Source: Pseudomonas kitaguniensis
GTDB lineage: Bacteria > Pseudomonadota > Gammaproteobacteria > Pseudomonadales > Pseudomonadaceae
Reading direction: 5' to 3'
Length of the DNA: 64,000 bases
NCBI RefSeq assembly: GCF_009296165.1
Contig: NZ_VUAZ01000007.1
Span: 21,243-85,242 of the forward strand
In this document: piece after piece, positions 54,511-64,000 of the stretch
Layout: each line of letters begins with the position of its first letter
Position numbering within the stretch: position 1 is the stretch's first letter
Notes under the pieces: model-generated
What the model was told of the DNA's origin: nothing
Databases searched by the model: none
Seen by the model: only the letters and a program-made list of their open reading frames with translations
Program-made: the position numbers and the translations under genes

Positions 54511-54891
54511 TCAGGATTGGTATTGGCTGAGCAACCGTTCCATCCGCGCATCCAGCCGGCGCTTGATCTCGGTTTCAATGTGCGGCGCGAAGTCGTCGAT
54601 CACGTCTTGCATGATCAGTTGCGCCGCCGCGCGCAGTTCGTTGTCCAAGTGCAGCAGCAAAGCGTCGGGCGCTTTTTCTGTGGCGGCTGCGACCGGCGCG
54701 GGTTCTACAGCCGGCGCGGGTGCAGCGGCCTTGCCACCGACCATCTCGAACAACAGCGGAATCTGTACATCAGCCTTCACCGAATCGGTCAGCAGCGGCG
54801 GTTGCAAGCCATCATCACCCAGCAACTGGCGGATCGACTCAAGGTCATCGAGCAAATGGTCGTCTTTCTTTTTCGGGTTGGAAGTGTCCAT
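54511..54891 (-). CDS. Small acidic protein between holC and valS (function unknown)
   Basis: 126 residues, charged, with a low-complexity Ala/Pro middle (AAAPAPAVEPAPVAAATEKAP, about 62-83) flanked by helices: DDHLLDDLESIRQLLGDD at the N-terminus and NELRAAAQLIMQDVIDDFAPHIETEIKRRLDARMERLL at the C-terminus. No catalytic motif, no signal peptide. Conserved position next to holC in Pseudomonas suggests a link with that gene, but no function is known to me. ATG at 54891; the longer frame to 55032 lies inside holC. Confidence 0.75.
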   Translation of the reverse strand: MDTSNPKKKDDHLLDDLESIRQLLGDDGLQPPLLTDSVKADVQIPLLFEMVGGKAAAPAPAVEPAPVAAATEKAPDALLLHLDNELRAAAQLIMQDVIDDFAPHIETEIKRRLDARMERLLSQYQS

Positions 54892-54898
54892 CGTGTAC

Positions 54899-55327
54899 TC
54901 AAAGTCGTTGTAGCCGGTGATCTTGCAAAGAATAGCCCTGTTCGCGGTAGAAACGGAAACTCTCCCGCGCGGCCTGACGAATAGCCGGGTCTTCCACCAC
55001 CACCTCTGCCACGCGCGCAAACGCCTTGGCAAAAGCCGGTACTTTCATGTCCAGGTTCACCAATAAGTCATGGTGATCGCCGCAGCTTTCGCCCAAGCCC
55101 AGTACCACCAGGCCGTCGGGTTCTGACTCGGCAGGGCCGTGGGGCACGAAGCTTTCGCCCTTGAAGCGCCACAGGCGTGCATCCAGCTCGTCGCGTTGGG
55201 CGCCATCGCTGCAATGCAGGTAGATGCGGTGGCCCATGCGCCAGGCTTTTTCGGTGAGTTTGCAGGCAAAGTCCAGGCGCGCGAGAGGATCGGCGCTGGG
55301 CAATATATAGAAGTCGACTTGGGTCAT
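54899..55327 (-). CDS. holC: DNA polymerase III chi subunit
   Basis: 142 residues: TQVDFYILPSADPLARLDFACKLTEKAWRMGHRIYLHCSDGAQRDELDARLWRF is the typical HolC opening. Chi links the clamp-loader (through psi) to single-strand binding protein at the replication fork. The next gene starts seven bases after its stop. It follows pepA, as in many gammaproteobacteria. Confidence 0.92.
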   Translation of the reverse strand: MTQVDFYILPSADPLARLDFACKLTEKAWRMGHRIYLHCSDGAQRDELDARLWRFKGESFVPHGPAESEPDGLVVLGLGESCGDHHDLLVNLDMKVPAFAKAFARVAEVVVEDPAIRQAARESFRFYREQGYSLQDHRLQRL

Positions 55328-55378
55328 TGCGGTTCCTGAGGCCGGGGCAGCCTGATGGCCACCCCGGCATCATCAGTT

Positions 55379-58264
<2,886 letters not shown>

Positions 58265-58272
<8 letters not shown>

Positions 58273-59344
58273 GCTTGATCGCTACATTGGTAGCAGCGTT
58301 CTGTTCGCGATTCTGGCGGTGTTGGGCATTATTCTCGGGTTGGCGTCGTTGTTTGCCTTCATTGATGAAGTCGGCAACGTCACCGACACCTACACGGTCT
58401 CTGATGTGTTGAGTTTTGTGGCCTTGACCGCACCGCGTCGTCTTTACGACATGATGCCGATGGCCGCGCTGATCGGTTGCCTGATCGGCTTGGGCACCCT
58501 GGCCAGCAGCAGCGAACTGACCATCATGCGTGCGGCCGGTGTGTCCATCGGCCGTATTGTCTGGGCGGTCATGAAACCCATGCTGTTGCTGATGGCGTGC
58601 AGCGTGCTGATTGGCGAATACGTGGCGCCACCTTCCGAGGCCACCGCCCAGGCCAATCGCGCACTGGCGCAGGGCTCGGGCGATGCGCAAAGCGCCAAGC
58701 ACGGCCTGTGGCACCGCCAGGGTGATGAGTTCATCCACATCAACGCCGTGCAGCCGGGCGGCCTGTTGATTGGTGTAACGCGTTATACCTTCGACAAAGA
58801 ACGGCACATGTTGACCTCCAGTTTCGCCAAGCGCGCGCAGTACGCTGCGGGCCAGTGGCAATTGAGTGAGGTCACCACCACGTACTTCCGCAATGTTGGC
58901 CAGGGTACCAAGGCCAGCACCGAAGTGATCAACGTGCCGACCGAGCAATGGGACATCGCCCTCAAGCCTGAACTGCTGAATACGGTGGTGATGATCCCCG
59001 AAAGCCTGCCTATCTCCGGTTTGTGGAGCTATATCCACTACCTCAAGGACCAGGGCCTGAATAACGGTCGTTACTGGCTGGCCTTTTGGGTCAAGGTGTT
59101 GCAGCCGGTGGTCACCGCTGCGCTGGTCTTGATGGCGATTTCCTTCATCTTCGGCCCGCTGCGTTCCGTGACGCTGGGTCAGCGGGTATTCACCGGTGTG
59201 CTGGTCGGTTTCACCTTCCGCATCGCCCAGGACCTGCTCGGGCCGTCAAGTCTGGTGTTCGGGTTCTCGCCGCTGTTTGCCGTGCTGGTGCCGACGGGGA
59301 TCTGCGCCGTGGCGGGTTTCTGGTTGCTGCGCCGAGCCGGTTGA
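58265..59344 (+). CDS. lptG: LPS export ABC transporter permease LptG
   Basis: 359-residue partner of LptF with the same layout: KLDRYIGSSVLFAILAVLGIILGLASLFAFIDE, APRRLYDMMPMAALIGCLIGLGTLASSSELTIMRAAGVS (coupling-helix region contacting LptB), a periplasmic jellyroll, and three C-terminal spans. GTG start at 58265 inside the end of lptF. lptB is elsewhere. A strong terminator follows at 59361. Confidence 0.94.
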
Positions 59345-59360
59345 TACCGCGCTTATGAAC

Positions 59361-59396
59361 AAAAAATGCCCCGCTCGAGAGATCGGGGCATTTTTG
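59361..59396 (+). terminator. Intrinsic terminator of lptFG
   Basis: AAAAAATGCCCCG (59361-59373) pairs with CGGGGCATTTTT (59384-59395) around a ten-base loop. The U run follows the stem, 17 bases after the lptG stop. Confidence 0.92.
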
Positions 59397-59495
59397 TTCT
59401 GGCAAGCAAAGATGACGTCTGGCCCGAGCATCAGGTACAATTCCCGGCTATTTTTCAGCGGGCAATCTGCCTGCAGCCTTTTTGAGTGTTGATCC

Positions 59496-61295
59496 GTGAG
59501 TGATTTGAGTCATATCCGCAATTTCTCCATCATCGCCCACATTGACCATGGCAAGTCGACGCTGGCCGATCGATTCATCCAGATGTGCGGCGGCCTTGCC
59601 GAGCGTGAAATGGAAGCCCAGGTACTGGACTCCATGGACCTTGAGCGTGAGCGCGGTATCACCATCAAGGCCCACAGCGTTACCCTGTACTACCTTGCCA
59701 AAGACGGCATCAAGTACCAGTTGAACTTCATTGACACCCCCGGCCACGTTGACTTCACCTATGAAGTCAGCCGTTCGCTTGCGGCCTGTGAAGGCGCCTT
59801 GCTGGTGGTCGATGCGGGCCAGGGCGTCGAAGCCCAATCCGTGGCCAACTGCTACACCGCGATCGAGCAGGGCCTTGAGGTCATGCCGGTACTGAACAAG
59901 ATCGACCTGCCACAGGCTGATCCGGACCGCGTTAAAGAAGAAATCGAAAAAATCATCGGCATTGACGCCACCGACGCCGTCGAGTGCAGCGCCAAGACCG
60001 GCCTGGGCGTTGATGAAGTGCTCGAACGCCTGGTCAAGACCATTCCCGCCCCCACCGGCAACTACGAAGATCCGCTGCAAGCGTTGATCATCGACTCCTG
60101 GTTCGACAACTACCTGGGGGTTGTTTCCCTGGTGCGTGTACGCCATGGCCGTGTGAAAAAGGGCGATAAAATTCTGGTTAAATCCACCGGCAAGATCCAC
60201 CTGGTGGACAGCGTCGGTGTATTCAACCCCAAGCACACCGCTACCACTGATCTGAAAGCTGGTGAAGTCGGCTTTATCATTGCCGGTATCAAGGACATTC
60301 ATGGTGCGCCGGTAGGTGACACGCTGACCTTGAGCTCCACCCCTGACGTTGACGTGCTGCCGGGCTTCAAACGCATCCAGCCGCAGGTTTACGCCGGCCT
60401 GTTCCCGGTCAGCTCCGACGACTTCGAAGATTTCCGCGAGGCGCTGCAGAAGCTCACCCTCAACGATTCGTCGTTGCAGTACACCCCGGAAAGCTCGGAC
60501 GCGCTGGGCTTCGGCTTCCGCTGCGGGTTCCTCGGCATGCTGCACATGGAGATCATCCAGGAGCGTCTTGAGCGCGAATACGACCTGGACCTGATCACCA
60601 CGGCGCCGACGGTTATTTTTGAGCTGGTGCTGAAAACCGGTGAAACGATTTACGTCGACAACCCGTCCAAACTTCCAGACATCTCCTCTATTGAGGACAT
60701 GCGCGAGCCGATCGTGCGGGCCAATATCCTGGTACCGCAAGAGCACTTGGGTAACGTGATTACCCTGTGTATCGAAAAGCGTGGCGTGCAGCACGACATG
60801 CTGTTCCTCGGCTCCCAGGTACAAGTGACCTACGATTTGCCGATGAACGAAGTGGTTCTCGACTTCTTCGACCGTCTCAAATCCACCAGCCGCGGCTATG
60901 CTTCGCTGGATTACCATTTTGACCGTTACCAGTCCGCTAATCTGGTGAAACTGGATGTGCTGATCAACGGTGATAAGGTCGACGCCCTGGCGCTGATCGT
61001 GCACAAGGAAAACGCGCACTACAAAGGGCGTCAGTTGACCGAAAAGATGAAAGAACTGATTCCGCGCCAGATGTTCGACGTTGCGATCCAGGCCGCCATT
61101 GGCGGGCAGATCATTGCACGGACCTCCGTCAAGGCACTCAGAAAGAACGTACTGGCCAAATGCTACGGCGGCGACGTAAGCCGTAAGCGCAAGCTGCTTG
61201 AGAAGCAAAAGGCCGGTAAAAAACGCATGAAGCAAGTGGGCAATGTGGAAATTCCACAAGAAGCCTTCCTTGCAGTGCTCAGGTTGGATAGTTAG
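59496..61295 (+). CDS. lepA: Elongation factor 4 (LepA)
   Basis: 599-residue ribosomal GTPase. G1 [10 protein letters not shown] near residue 13, switch region [15 protein letters not shown]3 DTPGHVDF, G4 [12 protein letters not shown]-like domains, and the LepA-specific C-terminal domain ([50 protein letters not shown]). Acts in translation or initiation-linked 30S biogenesis. GTG start at 59496. It is followed five bases later by lepB. Confidence 0.96.
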   Translation: MSDLSHIRNFSIIAHIDHGKSTLADRFIQMCGGLAEREMEAQVLDSMDLERERGITIKAHSVTLYYLAKDGIKYQLNFIDTPGHVDFTYEVSRSLAACEGALLVVDAGQGVEAQSVANCYTAIEQGLEVMPVLNKIDLPQADPDRVKEEIEKIIGIDATDAVECSAKTGLGVDEVLERLVKTIPAPTGNYEDPLQALIIDSWFDNYLGVVSLVRVRHGRVKKGDKILVKSTGKIHLVDSVGVFNPKHTATTDLKAGEVGFIIAGIKDIHGAPVGDTLTLSSTPDVDVLPGFKRIQPQVYAGLFPVSSDDFEDFREALQKLTLNDSSLQYTPESSDALGFGFRCGFLGMLHMEIIQERLEREYDLDLITTAPTVIFELVLKTGETIYVDNPSKLPDISSIEDMREPIVRANILVPQEHLGNVITLCIEKRGVQHDMLFLGSQVQVTYDLPMNEVVLDFFDRLKSTSRGYASLDYHFDRYQSANLVKLDVLINGDKVDALALIVHKENAHYKGRQLTEKMKELIPRQMFDVAIQAAIGGQIIARTSVKALRKNVLAKCYGGDVSRKRKLLEKQKAGKKRMKQVGNVEIPQEAFLAVLRLDS

Positions 61296-61300
61296 GTCCT

Positions 61301-62155
61301 ATGTCACTAAATTTCCCGCTGTTGCTGGTCATCGCTGTTGCCGTTTGCGGCCTCCTGGCGTTGCTCGATCTGGTGTTTTTCGCCCCGCGTCGGCGGGCTG
61401 CTATCGCCTCTTATCAGGGCAGCGTCAGCCAGCCCGATGTGGCGGTGGTCGAGAAGCTGAACAAAGAGCCTTTGCTGGTTGAATACGGTAAGTCGTTCTT
61501 TCCGGTGCTGTTCATCGTGCTGGTACTGCGTTCGTTCCTGGTAGAACCGTTTCAGATTCCTTCGGGCTCTATGAAACCTACCCTGGACGTGGGTGACTTC
61601 ATCCTGGTGAACAAGTTTTCGTACGGCATTCGCCTGCCGGTGGTCGACAAAAAAGTCATCCCGGTCGGTGACCCGCAGCGCGGCGATGTGATGGTGTTCC
61701 GCTACCCAAGCGACCCGAACGTCAACTACATCAAGCGCGTCGTGGGCCTGCCGGGTGACGTGATTCGCTACACCAGCGACAAGCGACTGTTCATCAACGG
61801 TGAGTCGGTGGCCGAGAAATTGCTCGGCTCCGAGCCGAACACCTTGGGCAGCGCCGAGCTGTACCAGGAAAAACTCGGTGCGGTAGAGCACGAAATCCGC
61901 AAGGAAATGAGCCGCTACCGTGCCACGCCTGATGGCGAGTGGAAGGTGCCTGCCGGGCACTACTTCATGATGGGCGACAACCGTGACAACTCCAACGACA
62001 GCCGGTACTGGGATGACCCCAACATTCCCAAAGACCTGCTGGGCATGGTCCCCGACGAGAACATTGTCGGCAAGGCCTTCGCGGTCTGGATGAGTTGGCC
62101 GGAGCCCAAGCTCAGCCACCTGCCGAACTTCTCGCGGGTCGGGCTGATCAAGTAA
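61301..62155 (+). CDS. lepB: Signal peptidase I LepB
   Basis: 284-residue inner-membrane peptidase that removes signal peptides. Two N-terminal membrane segments (about 5-27 and 66-80); catalytic Ser90 in PSGSMKPTL and Lys145 in YIKRVVGLPGD, the same numbers as in E. coli. GDNRDNSNDSRYWD is the conserved box E. In operon with lepA. A hairpin follows at 62162. Confidence 0.96.
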   Translation: MSLNFPLLLVIAVAVCGLLALLDLVFFAPRRRAAIASYQGSVSQPDVAVVEKLNKEPLLVEYGKSFFPVLFIVLVLRSFLVEPFQIPSGSMKPTLDVGDFILVNKFSYGIRLPVVDKKVIPVGDPQRGDVMVFRYPSDPNVNYIKRVVGLPGDVIRYTSDKRLFINGESVAEKLLGSEPNTLGSAELYQEKLGAVEHEIRKEMSRYRATPDGEWKVPAGHYFMMGDNRDNSNDSRYWDDPNIPKDLLGMVPDENIVGKAFAVWMSWPEPKLSHLPNFSRVGLIK

Positions 62156-62161
62156 TACAGG

Positions 62162-62193
62162 CGGCGCTGTGAACACAGCGCCGAATGCTTTTA
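62162..62193 (+). terminator. Hairpin after lepB (possible terminator)
   Basis: Perfect 10-bp stem CGGCGCTGTG (62162-62171) / CACAGCGCCG (62174-62183) with a minimal loop. The following U-rich tract is weak (GCTTTTAT), so termination may be partial and rnc-era may still be read from lepA. Confidence 0.6.
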
Positions 62194-62317
62194 TGGGGCT
62201 TGGACAAGTGTCCGACGCCTGCTGCACCAACCAGGATTTGAATTTGAACACTGCGTCAATCGTCGATGGCCGCCGGTGCCACCAACCCGATATGCATCAA
62301 CCAGGTATGGATAAACC

Positions 62318-63007
62318 GTGACCGTTTCTCTAAGTCGTTTAGAGCACCTGCTCGGCTACACCTTCAAGGATCAGGAACTGATGGTCCTTGCCCTCACACA
62401 CCGCAGTTTTGCAGGGCGTAACAACGAGCGCCTGGAATTCCTCGGTGATGCCATTCTCAATTTCGTCGCAGGTGAGGCGCTGTTCGAGCGCTTCCCTCAA
62501 GCACGTGAAGGCCAACTGTCGCGCTTGCGTGCGCGCCTGGTGAAGGGCGAGACCCTGGCCGTGCTGGCCCGTGGCTTTGGCCTGGGCGAGTACCTGCGGC
62601 TGGGCTCGGGTGAACTGAAAAGCGGCGGTTTCCGTCGCGAGTCGATCCTGGCCGATGCCCTTGAAGCGCTGATCGGCGCGATTTACCTCGATGCAGGCAT
62701 GGAAGCTGCCAAGGCGCGTGTGGTCGCCTGGCTGGCTTCGGAAATCGAAAGCCTGACGCTGGTCGACACCAACAAAGACCCAAAAACCCGCCTGCAGGAA
62801 TTTTTGCAGTCGCGCGGGTGCGACCTGCCACGTTACGAAGTGGTGGATATACAGGGTGAGCCTCATTGCCGCGTGTTCTTCGTGGAATGTGAAATCACCT
62901 TACTGAATGAAAAAAGCCGAGGTCAGGGTGTGAGCCGTCGTATTGCCGAACAGGTAGCGGCCGCTGCAGCACTGATTGCCCTGGGCGTGGAGAATGGCCA
63001 TGACTGA
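62318..63007 (+). CDS. rnc: Ribonuclease III
   Basis: 229-residue dsRNA endonuclease for rRNA and mRNA processing. The RNase III domain (about 1-150) has the signature [12 protein letters not shown] (36-47) with the acidic metal ligands and the second acidic site in [15 protein letters not shown]. The dsRNA-binding domain (about 155-228) has [26 protein letters not shown] start at 62318. It overlaps era by eight bases, the usual rnc-era coupling. Confidence 0.95.
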   Translation: MTVSLSRLEHLLGYTFKDQELMVLALTHRSFAGRNNERLEFLGDAILNFVAGEALFERFPQAREGQLSRLRARLVKGETLAVLARGFGLGEYLRLGSGELKSGGFRRESILADALEALIGAIYLDAGMEAAKARVVAWLASEIESLTLVDTNKDPKTRLQEFLQSRGCDLPRYEVVDIQGEPHCRVFFVECEITLLNEKSRGQGVSRRIAEQVAAAAALIALGVENGHD

Positions 63008-63902
63008 TTCAACCGCAACACGCTGTGGCTATGTTGCCATCGTCGGCCGCCCGAACGTGGGCAAGTCCACGCTGCTGAACCACATCCTCGGCCAAAAGCT
63101 CGCGATCACCTCGCGCAAGCCGCAAACCACCCGCCACAACATGCTCGGCATCAAGACCGAAGGCAGCGTGCAAGCGGTGTATGTCGACACCCCCGGCATG
63201 CACAAAGGTGGCGAAAAAGCACTTAACCGCTACATGAACAAGACCGCCTCGGCTGCGTTGAAAGACGTTGACGTGGTCATCTTCGTAGTCGATCGCACCA
63301 AGTGGACCGACGAAGACCAGATGGTTCTGGAGCGTGTGCAGTACGTCACCGGCCCTTTGATCGTCGCGCTGAACAAGACCGACCGTATCGAAGACAAAGC
63401 CGAACTGATGCCGCACCTGAGCTGGTTGCAGGAACAACTGCCGAACGCCCAGATCATGCCGATCTCGGCCCAGCACGGTCACAACCTCGAAGCGCTGGAA
63501 CGCGTGATCGCCGGTTACCTGCCGGAGAACGAGCACTTCTTCCCGGAAGACCAGATCACCGACCGCAGCAGCCGCTTCCTCGCCGCCGAACTGGTACGCG
63601 AGAAAATCATGCGCCAGATGGGCGCCGAGCTGCCGTACCAGATCACGGTCGAAATCGAAGAGTTCAAGCAGCAGGGCAAGACCCTGCACATTCATGCATT
63701 GATCCTCGTTGAACGTGACGGCCAGAAGAAAATTATCATCGGCGACAAGGGCGAGCGTATCAAACGCATCGGCACTGAAGCGCGCAAGGACATGGAGTTG
63801 CTGTTTGACTCCAAGATCATGCTCAACCTGTGGGTGAAGGTTAAGGGTGGTTGGTCCGACGACGAGCGCGCACTGCGTTCGCTCGGCTACGGCGACCTGT
63901 AA
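63000..63902 (+). CDS. era: GTPase Era
   Basis: 300-residue Ras-like GTPase with a C-terminal KH domain, binding 16S rRNA near its 3' end during 30S assembly. G1 GRPNVGKS (16-23), G3 DTPGMH, G4 NKTD, and the KH segment [29 protein letters not shown] at 63000 chosen within the 3' end of rnc. A REP pair starts soon after the stop. Confidence 0.96.
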   Translation: MTDSTATRCGYVAIVGRPNVGKSTLLNHILGQKLAITSRKPQTTRHNMLGIKTEGSVQAVYVDTPGMHKGGEKALNRYMNKTASAALKDVDVVIFVVDRTKWTDEDQMVLERVQYVTGPLIVALNKTDRIEDKAELMPHLSWLQEQLPNAQIMPISAQHGHNLEALERVIAGYLPENEHFFPEDQITDRSSRFLAAELVREKIMRQMGAELPYQITVEIEEFKQQGKTLHIHALILVERDGQKKIIIGDKGERIKRIGTEARKDMELLFDSKIMLNLWVKVKGGWSDDERALRSLGYGDL

Positions 63903-63920
63903 GCACACCGCAGGGCAGAA

Positions 63921-64000
63921 AATGTGGGAGGGGGCTTGCCCCCGATAGCGGTGGCTCAGTTAACCAACAAGTGACTGATACACCGCCATCGGGGGCAAGC
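63921..64000. repeat. REP inverted pair, cut by the window edge
   Basis: Left arm GTGGGAGGGGGCTTGCCCCC and right arm beginning CCATCGGGGGCAAGC, which runs off the end. Same class as 390, with a CCCCC variation in both arms. Confidence 0.88.

Noticed and set aside
59448..61259. Minus-strand ORF of 603 codons opposite lepA
   Set aside because: A shadow of lepA; the product has no family features.
62193..62321. 42-codon frame ending in the rnc start (GTGA overlap)
   Set aside because: The overlap is tempting, but there is no ribosome-binding site, no family resemblance and a Cys/Gln/Asn-rich product; probably leftover sequence.

Overview
The window is chromosomal DNA of a Pseudomonas of the fluorescens group. 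The evidence is the GC-rich coding style, the REP palindromes with a GGGAGGGGGCTTGCTCCC-type core, and several Pseudomonas gene blocks (aapJQMP, hmgR-hmgABC, a near-textbook estB, hupN/yejK, valS-holC-pepA-lptFG, lepA-lepB-rnc-era). I see no rRNA, tRNA, insertion sequence, prophage or CRISPR array.

Layout. 1-4.1 kb: end of a PhoH-family ATPase gene, the molybdopterin genes moaC-moaD-moaE, the helicase gene rhlB and the esterase gene estB. 4.2-8.6 kb: the general L-amino-acid ABC transporter aapJQMP behind a near-perfect sigma-54 promoter; aapM carries a one-base frameshift. 8.6-11.5 kb: an MqsR/MqsA toxin-antitoxin pair with a perfect palindromic operator, then a GntR/FCD regulator overlapping a CynX/NimT-type exporter. 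11.5-21.6 kb: the main accessory block, a chaperone-usher fimbrial locus built on DUF1120 subunits (four single-domain subunits, one two-domain adhesin-like protein, usher, chaperone), a stand-alone REC-Hpt phosphorelay protein, a NarL-type response regulator and a fifth DUF1120 gene. A 16-bp motif occurs 160-180 nt upstream of three transcription units of this block.

21.7-29.4 kb: SnoaL-like protein, GIY-YIG protein, GST, an STN-containing TonB siderophore receptor coupled to a YncE-like beta-propeller, and the PBP4-like dacB. 29.4-32.7 kb: homogentisate catabolism (hmgABC) divergent from its IclR regulator, with TTACG half-sites between them. 32.8-40.2 kb: SirB1-like protein, a broken leucine dehydrogenase gene that has also lost its catalytic lysine, SOS-controlled yebG, a DUF6124 gene with an inverted-repeat leader, psiE, a DUF3509-like gene, sdaA with a divergent DsdC-like LysR gene, and an HPF/RaiA-family gene. 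40.3-48.1 kb: iron block. fecI-fecR-fecA diverges from a DUF3649-PepSY-DUF3325 operon across a Fur box; the latter ends in a second ECF sigma/FecR pair that has no receptor beside it.

48.2-64 kb: core genes. Glutaredoxin and yejK; HU (hupN); rlmF; valS, a small acidic protein, holC and pepA; divergent lptFG; lepA-lepB; rnc-era. The DUF4845 gene that sits between lepB and rnc in P. aeruginosa is absent. REP pairs fill many 3' intergenic gaps.

Most interesting for follow-up: the DUF1120 fimbrial/phosphorelay module with its shared upstream motif, the receptor-less FecIR pair together with an STN receptor that lacks its own FecIR, and the two single-base frameshifts (aapM and leucine dehydrogenase).
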